Made by a program: the position numbers and the translations under genes
Notes under the pieces: model-generated
What the model was told of the DNA's origin: nothing
The model's database searches: none
What the model saw: only the letters and a program-made list of their open reading frames with translations
Part shown: piece after piece, positions 32,801 through 45,130 of the stretch
Layout: every line of letters starts with the position of its first letter
Position numbering within the stretch: the first letter of the stretch is position 1
DNA from: Terebella lapidaria
Taxonomy: Eukaryota; Annelida; Polychaeta; Terebellida; Terebellidae
NCBI GenBank assembly: GCA_949152475.1
Contig: OX424564.1
Location: 35,400,165 to 35,464,164, forward strand
DNA length: 64,000 bases
Reading direction: 5' to 3'

Positions 32801-33372
32801 AATTACGGAAGTGCATTTAGGACATGGGAGAAAAAAATATTGATCCGCCCGGGCGAAATAGTAATTCGCCCGAACAAAATAAAATTTTGTTTGGACGAAA
32901 TACTAATCCGCCCAAACCAAGTAAAAATTCGTTTGGGCGAATCACTAATCCGCCCAAACCAAGTAAAATTTTGTTTGGGCGAAATACTAATTCGCCCAAA
33001 CAATATAAAAATTTGTTTGGGCGAATCACTAATCCGCCCAAACCAAAGTAAAAGTTTTTTTTAACTTTTTCCAAGTTTCTATTTTGTGCAAACAAATAAT
33101 TATTTCGCCCGGGCGGATTAGTATTTCGCCCAAACAAAATTTTACTTGGTTTGGGCGGATTAGTATTTCGCCCAAACAAAATTTGACTTGGTTTGGGCGG
33201 ATTAGTATTTCGCCCAAACAAAACTTTATTTTGTTTGGGCGAAATAGTATTTCGCCTGGGCAAGCCCGGGCGGATTAATATTTTTTTCTTCCATGTCCTA
33301 AATGCGCTTCCGTAATTTCGCCCGGGCGGATTAATATTTTTTTCTTCCATGTTCTAAATGCGCTTCCGTAAT
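32801..33372. mobile_element. Foldback element built from 42-bp palindromic units
   Basis: Terminal inverted repeats (ATTACGGAAGTGCATTTAGG at the left; inverse at 33277-33316) enclose two opposed arrays of 42-bp units alternating GTTTGGGCG and CGCCCAAAC, meeting at a short unique centre (about 33060-33100). The right terminus is duplicated once (33317-33372). Because 42 is divisible by three, several frames on both strands are open (FGRNTNPPKPSKIL-type repeats) without being genes. This matches the layout of foldback transposons. Confidence 0.8.
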
Positions 33373-33828
33373 AGGACGCCAAAGTACAAGGATATATTTT
33401 ATGCACGAGAGCACCTGCCTATCAAAGTAATTGTCATGTTGGTAATTGATTGGTTAATAAGATGATTATTTTGAATAATGAAATGAATATTCTAGCATAA
33501 TTATTTAAACAAATTGACCCTAAACTGGTAAGATGATAATTTCTACATAAAACCATCACTATGATGTCTTTGATAGCAACTGAAGGTTACATGTGATATT
33601 TTAAAGGTTACAAAATGAAATTGATCTCATTCCCGGTTCCCTTCCCGAGTACCCGGGAAAGAACATTTCTTATTCCCATTTCCCGGGAACAGGAGATCCG
33701 GGAATATATTTAGGTGGCGCTGTTCAATGGCGACCCTAGTTCAGAACGGCTCTCACTATTTTGCTGATTTTTCAATGTTTTAGCAGTGTGTTGCCTGCTA
33801 TTTTTGTTCTGAAGTACACAGAAGTATC
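33373..33828. other. Upstream flank of non-LTR element
   Basis: AT-rich, then a segment with repeated CCCGGGAA palindromes (33630-33705) and a short leader before the retroelement start codon. May include the 5' UTR of the element. Confidence 0.4.
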
Positions 33829-35607
33829 ATGTGGATCCTGAATGGCTGGGATTTGGCGGCTTTTGGTGCTGTAGTTCTGATTCTATGCCGAACATCAACT
33901 GCCGTGGGCGATGTTGAAGAGCCCTTCCATATACAGTACAGCCGAGGTGAATTGTTGTCGTTACAACGACGCGGTAGCCATCTTGATTTTGGACCCCCGA
34001 CTGATTTGGTAGATGAATTATCTGGAATTATTGTGGCTGATGGTACCCATGACGACCCTTTCCATGGCTCCAGACGTCAGCGTCGCAGTCGAGGCAGGCG
34101 AGGAGGAGTTCGCGCCAGATGTCGTCGTCGTGGTTCCAAGCTTCCTCTCCCGAACATTGTCTTTGGAAATGTCCAATCGCTACGTAACAAGATCGACGAG
34201 TTTACAGCAAACTGCCGCTACATTCACGAATATCGCGAGTGCTCTTTGGTGTGCATGACTGAAACCTGGTTACAGGACAAGGACAATGACGGAACTTACA
34301 ATGTTGACGGATTTACTTTGTATCGCTCGGATAGAACAAACACTAAGAAAAAAACAGGTGGGGGCCTTTGTGCCTATATCAATAACAAATGGTGTAACAA
34401 TTCCTCTGTGAAATCCAAAGTGTGTAATGACCATGTGGAGTACATGATTATACAGTGTAGACCCTACTATCTTCCTAGAGAATTCAACAATGTGTATGTT
34501 GCTGTAGTCTACATCCCTCCTGCGTGTGACAAAGACCTAGCATCATCATATATTCATGAATGCAATGATTATATGAATGATGAAAATCCAGATGGCATCA
34601 ATATTATGGTTGGTGATTTCAACAGGCTGGACATTTCTGCTGTAGCTAATATGTTCCAGTTTGTGAATTGCCCTACCAGAAAGGAAGCAATCCTTGATCT
34701 CATGTTTTGTAATATTCCTAACAGTTATAAAGTAAATGTTAAAGCCCCACTTGGCCTGTCTGATCATAATATGCTAGTATGTTTGCCTAAGTACAAGCAA
34801 AAGCTAAAAACAGTCTCCAACAAAGAGATTTGTGTGAAAACATGGACTGATGAAGCCAAAATCCAACTTCAAGGTTGTCTTGATTGCACTGATTGGCAAA
34901 TGTTATATAATTGTGAGCCTAACTTAGATGCAAAGGTTGAAGTTATCACATACTACATCAATTTCTGTGTAGACAACATCATTCCTACTAAGTCTATCAC
35001 TGTGTATGGCAATAATAAGCCCTGGGTAACTAAGGATCTAAAGCTACTGTTGAATGAAAAAAAGATTGCACTTGCCAGCAAAGATAGATCAAAACTTAAA
35101 GTTGTACAAAAACAGCTTAACAAGGCTATTCAATCTGCCAAACATAACTACAAATGTAAAATTGAACATCTCTTCAAAAGTAACAACACCAAAGATGCTT
35201 GGCATGGCCTGGAGATGTTGACTGGATATAAACCTGCCATATCATTCAATGTACATAATGGAATCAGTGAATTTGTCAATAATTTGAACAGGTTCTATGC
35301 CAGATTTGACAAAACTGATTTTTCACTTGAATGTAGCCAAGTGTTGGATCAAATAAATGAAGGCATGTATGACAAGATTATTCTCAGTGACCTTGATGTG
35401 TTATCTGCTTTGAACACAGTGAAACCTAACAAAGCTTGTGGTCCAGATAATATATGTGGTAGAACTGTCAAAACATGTAAACAACAACTCACTTATTCAT
35501 TGCTTTTGTTGTTCCAATGCTCACGTCATCATGATCTGGTTGATAAATACAGCAAATCCATGTCTGCGGCACCGGAAGTTAAAGTAACTTTGTGTTTGAG
35601 GGTATAG
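33829..35607 (+). CDS. Non-LTR retrotransposon ORF2, endonuclease intact, RT truncated
   Basis: An uninterrupted 592-codon frame. The N-terminus has a hydrophobic stretch and a YSRGELLSLQRRG motif, then an Arg-rich segment (about residues 80-100). Next comes an exonuclease-endonuclease-phosphatase domain: GNVQSLRNKIDE, TETWL (about 144), GDFN (262) and SDHN (311), all keeping catalytic-type residues. The RT begins with a KPNKACGPDN motif (about 533-541) but after LLLLFQ (about 565) the sequence departs from any RT and stops. A full element would have about 400 more residues. The layout suits the CR1/Rex1-like group. LINE copies usually lose the 5' end, so loss of the 3' part is unusual; deletion, recombination or an assembly join are possible. 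Confidence 0.85.
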   Translation: MWILNGWDLAAFGAVVLILCRTSTAVGDVEEPFHIQYSRGELLSLQRRGSHLDFGPPTDLVDELSGIIVADGTHDDPFHGSRRQRRSRGRRGGVRARCRRRGSKLPLPNIVFGNVQSLRNKIDEFTANCRYIHEYRECSLVCMTETWLQDKDNDGTYNVDGFTLYRSDRTNTKKKTGGGLCAYINNKWCNNSSVKSKVCNDHVEYMIIQCRPYYLPREFNNVYVAVVYIPPACDKDLASSYIHECNDYMNDENPDGINIMVGDFNRLDISAVANMFQFVNCPTRKEAILDLMFCNIPNSYKVNVKAPLGLSDHNMLVCLPKYKQKLKTVSNKEICVKTWTDEAKIQLQGCLDCTDWQMLYNCEPNLDAKVEVITYYINFCVDNIIPTKSITVYGNNKPWVTKDLKLLLNEKKIALASKDRSKLKVVQKQLNKAIQSAKHNYKCKIEHLFKSNNTKDAWHGLEMLTGYKPAISFNVHNGISEFVNNLNRFYARFDKTDFSLECSQVLDQINEGMYDKIILSDLDVLSALNTVKPNKACGPDNICGRTVKTCKQQLTYSLLLLFQCSRHHDLVDKYSKSMSAAPEVKVTLCLRV

Positions 35608-36223
35608 AAGCTACAGAATAGTAGGAATGGAAAGTGTTAAGAATATGTCCTGAGGAAATGTTTGCTGGGTTTTTTTTTAATTTATGAATTAAATAAATAT
35701 CTCGCCTATTATTCCCCATTGCTCGAGTCTTCACTCCATGACTCCAGATTTTTTATGCGCATATGCCTATAGGCAGGTGCTGTATTCATCGAGCCCTTAC
35801 GGCTGTTTTTCCACATTTAGCTGTTCATTTGGCGTTTTCCATCAGACAAGAACGACACATTAAAAATAATTTGATTGTTTTCTGTTGAACCATGACAAAT
35901 TTCATAAGAAATTCCACAAGAAAACGTAATAGAAGCGAGGGAAATACACCGGATTCAGACGATTTTGACAAAGTCGTAATCAACGACCCCTGGTGGATAT
36001 TAATGAAAATCTTAATTGAGCTCACCAAACTTGACTAAAATAGTTAACATTCAATGAACACTTAGCATGCGTTTTCGTTTGAAAGTCTTCAACTGGCGCT
36101 GAGATTGAGAGGGGTCGATGATTACAACAGGGGTCGTTGAAAGTGCACGCGACCATATATCCTATTCTAAGTGCGATTCTAATATGATTCTATTACATCA
36201 GCGTAATATCAGCGCGTGCAAAA
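35608..36223. other. Flank after truncated non-LTR ORF
   Basis: No RT sequence in any frame. An AATAAA at 35692-35697 could serve as poly(A) signal. Confidence 0.4.
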
Positions 36224-36410
36224 AATCACTGCCTGGGCAAACAGAGTGACAATATTCGCGACCCCCGCTGTACCACACAAACATCACTGACATCTGACAC
36301 TGACAAGCCCGCACAATAGCGCGCAACGTATGTCCACCATGGAATCACTCCCTGCCCGTCACTGCGGGAGACCTCGCAAAACGGAACCAGCTGAAATTAG
36401 TGCGTTTTTA
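36224..36410. repeat. Dispersed repeat, copy 2 (inverse of 25139-25364)
   Basis: Inverse orientation copy with a few internal indels; ends GTGCGTTTTTAG. Confidence 0.8.
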
Positions 36411-38493
36411 GTATATCCGGGCCCGGGGGCCCGGACAAACACACCACCGAAACCACATTATGTGAATTCCTAATTGAATGTGCCAATATTTAGGCTCTAT
36501 ATTGAAGTCCAAAGAAATTTTCAAATGTATTTTTTGGGGGGTTGGAAATCACTCAAAACATAGTGACTTGATTTGGAAAATTGGGATGAAAACATTTTTT
36601 CAGAAATTGTCAGAAGTTTCCGAAGACATATTCTCCAAAATGTTTAATTTCTTTTACACACATATATATATAATACAATATTTTTGACGCCGGCTACTAC
36701 CAGTTTTCACACTTGAAGGATTGATTACCTTTTCGACACTTCTTGAACCCACATATATGAAAACGCCAACAAGTGTGAAAACCCAGAAAATGTTAAAACA
36801 AATTCTGTAAATTACCCAAAATGTGAAAAAATCCCCCACAACAGTCAAAAACATCACCACCCACAAATGTAAAAATCTCAACCCACAAATTGTAGGAATA
36901 TCCAATCAACCCAATTTAACTTTTCAAAAGGTTTAATGTGTAGTGGGGAAAAATTTGCTTGTTTCTGTTTTTATGTATCACTATCCGGGTAAGTCATTTG
37001 GCGTTTGCAAGTTTTCAACTCACGGGTACTAGTATCACCTTACACTGTGGGTCGGAAGCCGCTGAACAGAGATTGCTAATGTGATTTACAGGTTCCAGTT
37101 GTCTTCGGCCCCCCACCCACCGTGTCAGGATACCCACACATTCTCTCGCAAGATTATAGCTAACTGTTGGAATTATATACATGGGGAAGGGGGGATGTTA
37201 CAGTCGGTGGACTTTGTTCGTATTGCAATAACATAGCATAAAGTTAGTTTGGTCGCTTAGCTCTCGAGGAGATGTTGTGTGTCGGAAACCGGTAACAACC
37301 TAATAAATTTGAAGCCTAATCGAATATAAACAATTAGGACACTTCAAAATGTGAAGATTAATCCGGCCACAAATATGAAACCAAGCTTTGTCAATTACTC
37401 ACAAATGTGAAAATCTAATACAATATGATATTTAACATAAGAATGCTGGATTGTTCTCTCAGATATCTGTATCTCTTTTTTTGTCGATACCGTCAAGCAT
37501 GGGATAAACCAAATTAAGTTTTGAACAAAAATTTGGTCGAATTATAACCTTTTACGTGACTATGCCAATTTCGTGATGTCATAGGCCCTAGTCTTATTAG
37601 TCCATAGTCAGGAAGTACAATTTGGCACTACTGAGCCGGTAGCACTTCTGGTGGGCGGTAAATTGATTCCCCATGATACAATCAACTCAGTGGCCCTTTG
37701 GATTTTGATTGGACATATATGTACACGTTATCCACTATTGTGTTGGCACCGGTGGGATTATTAACTTTTTTTGGAATTCAAAATTGTTTGAATTGTGTAC
37801 ATACACCCATATGCCAGTCGAATTACTATGTAGGCTACATGTACATGTAATAGCGTCAGCGCCTCATACTAAGTTCTAATGTGTATACTGCTACCATATT
37901 ATATACATCGTCAGCAATGAAACGCATTAATTAGTACTATCCGTTCGACGCATATTGTTTGCATGATTCATGAATTTCTTCTGGGTAGTGGTAGATCTAG
38001 CAGAATTCCGGCGAATTTCCCATCAGGCCATCAAACATGATTGCACCCGTACGACTATGGCTATGCACATATCTAAACCATCTGGCAAGCGAATCGGGGA
38101 TAACAGTCATTTTCAGCTTTCTGTCTTGTAACCCAGAGAGTGCATTTGAGAGGGTAGGGGCTCTTGGCACGAAAACACCACACACTTGGTATAACAGCAA
38201 TAGCATTCAAGATTCAAGTGACAGAACCCCCACACCAGGTACGTGCTCAATTTGTACTTTAGCTCTGCTGATAGCCATCCAACTATGGGTACCAGTAGTA
38301 CATGAGTGAGCCCCGGGTGTCCGGGAGCCCCTTCAGTCCTGGCTGGGAATGCTCATGCATTATTCACGAGGTGTCCAGACGTGAACAACCTGGGCCTCAG
38401 CTTTCCCTGCCCCGGCCGGAACCAGAACGTTGGTGTCACATCACTGTACAGGGGGTGTTTTAAAGCGCATTTGTCTCTATTACATCTGGAAAT
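36411..38493. other. Intergenic sequence
   Basis: No gene firmly supported. Overlapping open frames on both strands near 38000-38300 lack domains and convincing splice sites. Confidence 0.4.
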
Positions 38494-38647
38494 TTATTGA
38501 TGTATATTCATACCCGTGAGACCAGAAAAGAATGAGCTCTCCAATGACATGATTTATTCCCGAATGTGACATACCAGGTTCACGCTACAGGACTCATTGG
38601 AAAGCCCATTCTTTTCTGGTCTCACGCGTATGAATATACATCAATAA
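38494..38647. repeat. 154-bp hairpin element
   Basis: Arms of about 53 nt (TTATTGATGTATATTCATAC, then GTGAGACCAGAAAAGAATG, and inverse) around a 47-bp centre. Confidence 0.9.
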
Positions 38648-38936
38648 TAAGAGTGCACTCTTCATGCTACAGATCATATACTCCATTTCAGGTACCACAG
38701 AGCTGTATATTTCTCTCTCCTTCTGTATTTCTGATATAAATTAATATGTGCATTTTCGTGGTATAATATTGTCAATGAAACACGTGAGCTTCAATAAACA
38801 CATGGCACATTCATTTACGAAACGGATTCAGGATTAGCAGGGTCATTCCAGACTTTATAAAGAGTATATGTGACCAGAGAATTTTTACATGATCTGTACC
38901 GTATTGGCAAAAGGAAAAGCGGAAAATACCACTTAC

Positions 38937-39042
38937 CTTTGGGGAACCCAAAATTATGGATTTCCAGGTAATCCGGGCAAATATCTTTCTCGCGAATTGA
39001 TCGCTCCGCTCGATGTTTTTGATTCACCCTTCTCCGTGGCAT
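38937..39042 (-). CDS. Possible first coding exon, unknown protein
   Basis: The minus-strand ATG at 39042 opens a 35-codon frame (MPRRRVNQKHRAERSIREKD...) that reaches a strong donor, AAAG|GTAAGTGG (GT at 38936-38935). The basic N-terminus is not recognised. No following exon was found, so this rests on the donor and modest GC enrichment only. Confidence 0.3.
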
Positions 39043-41239
39043 GATATCGCACTACTGGAGTCACCTGATGTGTGCGGGGATGTCTTAGAACTGGCGCCAA
39101 AAATGTACCGCTCACGAAGAGCGGCACAGACATGGGAGGTGGGTACAGGCACAGCCAAAAACTCATGAAAAAACTTCTGGCCCAGCTGTAAAACCCATTG
39201 AGTTTGTACGCCAGTAAAGGTACTCCCCGCTGCTGACACGGCTTATTGAGTGTATTTCACTCGGGAACTGATGATCGTAGGGTCCCTTCTCCTTCTCCAC
39301 CCCCACCCCGTCGTCGGGTCGATCTTCTGAGTTCGGGTAAAAATAGACCAACGGAGGGTAGGTATGGGCGTCCCGGTCCTGCTATCATTTATTTAATATC
39401 TCAACGAAGGGATCGCAACACTTTCAAGAATAATATTTCTGATTGTTTCAATGAGGTTTACATTTTAATTGTGAATAAATGCATAGGCTATACTGTGAGA
39501 GCTTTGCGATATTTTTGGATGGTTTATCGTAAAACATACGCATACAGTAGCGCAACAAAAATATTGAGCTTCTGATGTTGGCAGAGAATTACGAAAGATT
39601 GACAACTTTTATAGTTTCCGACATAAAAGAGATTAAATGGAATGATGAAAATTAAATGATGAAAAATATGGATTTTACATCAAAATACATGTAGATGCAT
39701 AAACTATCAATTTGATCCAAAACGTTGGGCAACATTAAAACCATTCAAGGTCTGAACTCGGACATCCATAGATATGTTCTTCGTTTTGTTCTTTTTCTTT
39801 GTTCAATTCTTTGTTTATCATATGGAGAATAACGAGCAATGTAATCCATTAAATTAAGGCTATTAACCACACAAACATTCCCAACATATTACGCTGGCCA
39901 CAAAAAAATAATTCCCTCCACTGTATACAGGTTGCTTGTGCTTGTTACTTGTGCTTTAATTATCCAGCAGCAGTTCTTGGAGACTAATTCAAATGACATT
40001 TGGAGTAGAATCTACATCTGTTTTTTTTTCTTATCAAAATATGTTCCTGTATTATATGTAGGCCTATTATATGAACATATGGTTATAATTATTTTACGAG
40101 ATATTTATGTGAGTGAAAATCAGGTTTATAAATGCACATGTATTACTGTATAGCTAGTAAGCTATACATGTACCCAGGAGGTGATGGGCATAAGTAGGTC
40201 ACCCTGGATCCGTGTTTCATTATGAGATCTGCGGTATTCATCACATACCACGAGACAACTTTCATGATAAGAGCTGCAGTCACTGGATCCACTGAGCTGT
40301 TGTATGCAAAGCGTTTTAGCTATGTTGCGCGAAACTGGGTCACCTCAGATTTTTAGTGGGTGGACGTGGCTGGAATGTATCACCAGTATAGGAATCATGA
40401 GGAAATATCCAGCAAAGCAACGCTATTATATTCAGCAAAATTTTTTATGGTTTTCTGTTCCCCATACACAATGCACTCACCTGATGCTTCACTTGGCAAA
40501 AGCAAACCGAAGCACTGGTCTTGGGCCTCGGGTATTAACACTATTTTGTATTAACTATTCTTAATATTTTTAAATAAAATAATAAAAGTTTCTTCACAAG
40601 CTAAGTCAATATTACTCTGAAAAATATATAAGTTTTTTTTTCGCAGTATCACTTATCAGCCACTGTACTTCATGTTATGTTGTTGTTTGTTGATGGTATG
40701 GGACGTCGTTGTGTCGTAACTGGTTATTATGAATAATTAAGAAGTTTCCTTTTAGTCCTTTATTCCAAAATAATCTTTACTCCATAGCGGCTGGATCTCA
40801 ACTGCTTACAAATTCAAAATCACACATGGAGCGGGAAACCGGCTCCCTGGAAAGTGGCATGGTCAATTAATATGGAATGCTCGTGTGTGACAGTTTGACC
40901 CCAAGGGGTCACGTACAATAGACGTTAAAATACCAGTCTTTGGATCTGCGAAACTCATTTATGAACTTTGTGGATATCTGACAAGCTATATTTTGGTCAA
41001 TGATAAGTAATTAACCTAACAAATTATTACGTCTATTAGTTGCATAATGAGTATTCTTTAGAAATAAGTTGACCTAAAGTGAGAAATATGTAACATATTA
41101 TTACAATAGTGTTCACATTCGGCTGATGTGTGCGTTTTGGCAAAATGTTCTGGATAGTTCTCAAAACAGGTGTTGGCACAACAAATAATCACAGGTGCTA
41201 GTTAATCTGCATATTAGAGATGCTCCGCCGGTTCTGAAT
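39043..41239. other. Intergenic sequence
   Basis: No gene supported. A C-rich segment lies near 39285-39325; a block at 40600-40668 is inverse to 29455-29520. Confidence 0.4.
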
Positions 41240-41545
41240 GTAAGTATCAATCTATTACCACCAATACATCAGATTTTGATGATGCCAATAACAAACGTAA
41301 AATACAACATTTTGCAATAGAAACAAAGCCCGACCAAATAGTTTATCCAAAGACACACTGGCGTCATCAGGGGCAGACAGTGTGTTAAATGTAGTTGCTG
41401 TAGTTGCAATATATTGCTGTAAACTAACATATATATTGTATACAATAACATAAACACTACATGATATTATCAAATATATAAATATACGTTTATATTGACA
41501 TGTATACACCAGACATGATGCCCCTTCTGTACAAAGCAAGTAAAT
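41240..41545 (-). repeat. Non-LTR retrotransposon 3' tail, copy 3
   Basis: About 155 bp (41240-41395) are homologous to the tails at 3016 and 3487 (AGTATCAATCTATTACCACC, GACACACTGGCGTCATCAGG). A minus-strand frame continues to 41539 without RT similarity. Confidence 0.7.
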
Positions 41546-42375
41546 CCAAATGTTATTACACGATGCTTATACCTGGATACACAGAACGATCAACATATAT
41601 TTAGTGATGAATCAACTGCAGTGTTGTATCAGCCATCAACTACGATGGAATACATACATCGTATATATACATGCGTTCATAACAGCAGCATTTTTACTAA
41701 CACAACCAGAGATTATCGCGATAAATCACACTCGCTAAAATTATTAATGATCAGCCTCCATCAAGTGATATTACTGCGGAATCTAAAAGATGTTTTAAAA
41801 ACTGTATATTTGTACACAATTTAATTACAATTGATCAACCGTTAGTTATGAACTGACAGACACATTGATAAATATTGATGACAAATTTATCTGACTGTGC
41901 TCCGGAATACCAGGAACATATAATCAGTCAGTAAACTTGGAATCGCTTAGATACATTCTTTATGTTTTATCTACATTGCTTTTGATATTTACAGGTTATC
42001 ACATATTGCCGACTTATCAAATTTGCATCATACTAACGTTAGTATATAACGTCAGTTTATACGCCAGATTATTTCAGTTAGTTCCTGTCGATTCATTGAA
42101 TGGCTTCGCAAATTGCTATTGAGACCATATGGGTTCAGAATTATTTCAACATTGACAAAAGCAAGCTATAATCAGTGTTATATATACAGTCATGACCAAA
42201 AGTAATGCACTGGGTATTGTAGCCCCTAGATTTTTGCTTGTATTTTTCATGTCCATAGCTTCAGCAAACAGTGAAATTTGGAATGGCGGTGTTATAGTCA
42301 ATATAACTCTTTGTTTAACTAACTAACAGGAACAGTGGCCACTCTAAGGTAATATGAGATGTTTGATAGCATTTT
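41546..42375. other. Intergenic sequence
   Basis: No gene supported. Confidence 0.4.
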
Positions 42376-42523
42376 GAAAGTCAGTTCAAAACTGACCAAA
42401 TATTATGGTTGACAAGTTTGGTATTGGGTCAAATTTACAATTTATTCTTTCAAATTTGAAAGTCAGTTCAAAACTGACCAAATATTATGGTTGACAAGTT
42501 TGGTATTGGGTCAAATTTACAAT
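42376..42523. repeat. 82-bp direct duplication
   Basis: A 65-bp block beginning GAAAGTCAGTTCAAAACTGA occurs twice, perfectly, with a period of about 82 bp. It immediately precedes element copy F. Confidence 0.9.
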
Positions 42524-42549
42524 AAATTTCACGAAAGATGAGAGAAAAT

Positions 42550-44245
42550 TAGGCCAAGGGCCGAAGATAGGTTACCGGACAATATATGTTTAATATTTTA
42601 GATGTGAGCCAGGTCACTGGTTAAATTCAAGGTCAAGAGAATATTCAGCATACATAATATTAAGCATATATCATGCCCACGGTTGATTGCTAAGCTGTAA
42701 ATTCAATAATCAGAGAGATATTAACAATTTTGTCCTGTGGCCTTGAAAATGAAGGCAAAGGTCAAATTCATGGTCATCAGAATATTTGGCGTATAACATT
42801 CCCTATATGTCCATCATTGATTCCCACACCATGAAGTCAATAAGCGAGATATTAGCCATTTTGTCCTGTCACCTTGAAAATCAGGTCAAAAGGAAACTTG
42901 AAAATAAGGTCATTGGTCAATCGAGGTCACGAGGATATTCAGCATATATCATTCGGAGTTTGACCACAATTGATTCCTAAGTTGTAAAGATAATAAGTGA
43001 GATATTAGTAATTTGTGATCTGACCTTGAAAATGAGGTCAAATATCAAGTTCAAGGTCATGAGAATGTTCATCATATATCATTTCCTGTTCGCAGTTGAT
43101 TCCTAAACAGTAAAGTCGATAATATTCGAGATAATAGCCATTTTGTTCTCTGACCTTGAAAATGAGGCCAAAGGTCGATGTCAAGATCACCAAAATATTC
43201 AGCATAATAATTTCTTATATGTTCACTATAAATTTCTAACCTGTAAAGTTGATAATGAGTGAGATATTGGCCATTTTGTGCTCTGACCTTGAAAGTAAGG
43301 TAGCCATTTTGTGCTCTGACCTTGAAAATAAGGTCAAGGTCAAATTCAAGGTCATCAAAATATTCAGTGTATTGCATTTTCTATATGTCCACAATTGGTT
43401 CCCAAACTGTAAAGTCAATAGAGAAGCAAGATATTAGCTATTTTGTTCTTTGACCTTGGAAATGAGGTCAAATGTCGAATTCAAGGTCATGGCAATATTC
43501 AGCATATATCATTTTCTGTATGTTCACAGTTGATTCCTAAGCTATAAAGTCGATAATAAGCGAGATATTAGTCATTTTGACTAGTGACCTTGAAATTGAA
43601 GTCAAAGGTTAAATTCAAGGTTACGGGAATAATCTGTATATCATTTCCTATGTGTTCATAATTGATTCCTAAGCTGTGAAATCGATAATAAGCGTGATAT
43701 CAGCCATTTTGTCCTGTGATCTTGGAATTTAGGTCAAAGTTCAAATTTAAGATCATGAGATTATTCAGCATATATCATTTCCTATGTGTCCACAATCGGT
43801 TCCTAAGCTGTAAAGTCGGTGATAAGCGAGATATAAGCCATTTTGTGCTCTGACCTTTTGTGCTCTGACCTTGACACTGATCATTTCCTATATATCCACA
43901 ATTGATTCCTAGTCTGTAATCTCAATATTAAGTGAGATATTAAGCATAATGTGTCCCATTATAAAGCATATGAGAATTCAGCATGTTAAAATCCCATTTG
44001 GGCCGAGTTTGGGCCAAAATGGCCCACTTCGAGTGATTCATGGGCAACGAATCACTGGGGGTATGTATGAGGAGTGTTAAGCATCAAGAAGAAAAAAAGG
44101 TACTGAACATATTTTGAAAAAAAAACGGCCATCAAAGTCCAAAATTGTCCCGCCATTTTGAAATAATAGCGAAAATAAAACAAATAAATAATACCTTCTT
44201 CTTGAAATATTTTTAGGCATTTTTGTGCAAAATTTCAGAAAAATT
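42550..44245. mobile_element. Helentron-like non-autonomous element, copy F (longest array)
   Basis: The start (TAGGCCAAGGGCCGA, then AGGTTACCGGAC) is followed by about ten core units. Some contain small internal duplications (43290/43317; 43855/43864). The 3' section decays near 44245 without the terminal hairpin. Confidence 0.6.
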
Positions 44246-44444
44246 CGCCTGTACCACGACAATGACGCATTACTTTTGGCCACGGGTGTACATAGACTTG
44301 GACACTGCTATTTGTCCCTGCCAAAGTTTCATTGTGAATAGAATTCATTGTATACACAGGATTATATATTATCATTATATTCCACATACTATCCTAGGTA
44401 TAGTATTTTAGTTCGAAATAAGTAATAGTGTTGACTTTATATTT
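44246..44444. other. Spacer
   Basis: No gene supported. Confidence 0.35.
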
Positions 44445-45130
44445 TTGGGCCATGGCCAAGTTTTTACATAATTCTTCTTACGCTTTACTTTCCCCGGGCC
44501 ATGAGTCCCAAAACAAATGTCCCTTTTTGCTCTACGGGGCACTTTTTCTGAAATATGTTCGAAAGTGCTGACTCAGCATGATTTTAGGGCCCATGGCCAA
44601 GTACTCCCGAAGCTTGATTGTCTGGAGCAAGGAGTCTGAAACTAATGTCCATTGCACTCTAAGGCGCGCCGTTTTTTAGCTATGGTCGGCATTAATGAGT
44701 GCTGAATCACACAAAAAAAATGAGTGGTCCATGACCGAATGTATCCAAAATTTGGCTCCGCTGGATTATCCAAGTCCCTCATAAGGGTTTTCGATGCACC
44801 ATTTCCGAGGCATGGTCGAAAATATGGAGTGAATTTAAAGGACAACTCAGCAAAGGGTCTTTATTACCCTGGGTCAAAGGTTTTTCAACAGATTGATCCA
44901 AATATCCCAGTCTTCTCTGGGATTATATAAGGTACAGAACTTTCTTCAAATTCTTTCTGAGTTATCATCCAGAAACTGTCGACAGTGAATTAATCTACTC
45001 CAAAACAACAGGCTTTCTTTTTTGAGTGATACTTTGCAAAAATGTCTTTATCGTATTTTGAAGCATCCAAAAAGTGAAGGAAAAAGGAGACATAGTTCTG
45101 ACAAAACCATAAACTCTGGCATGGCCCTGA
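44445..45130. repeat. Diverged second-family element
   Basis: Units with GGGCCATGGCCAAG, GAGTCTGAAACTAATGTCC and 'gactcagca' blocks, and an end with GACAAAACCAT and GGCATGGCCC, resemble the element at 20048-21352. Confidence 0.45.

Noticed and set aside
32803..33350. Open frames up to 177 codons on both strands with a proline-rich 14-residue repeat
   Set aside because: Explained by the 42-bp foldback units; multiple frames on both strands are open at once.
33630..33705. CCCGGGAA palindromes as a promoter cluster
   Set aside because: Suggestive only; no TATA or start context, and the motif is simple.
37997..38309. Overlapping open frames on both strands (69 and 90 codons)
   Set aside because: No recognisable domain or good splice borders; kept only as a possible neighbour of the weak exon at 38.9 kb.
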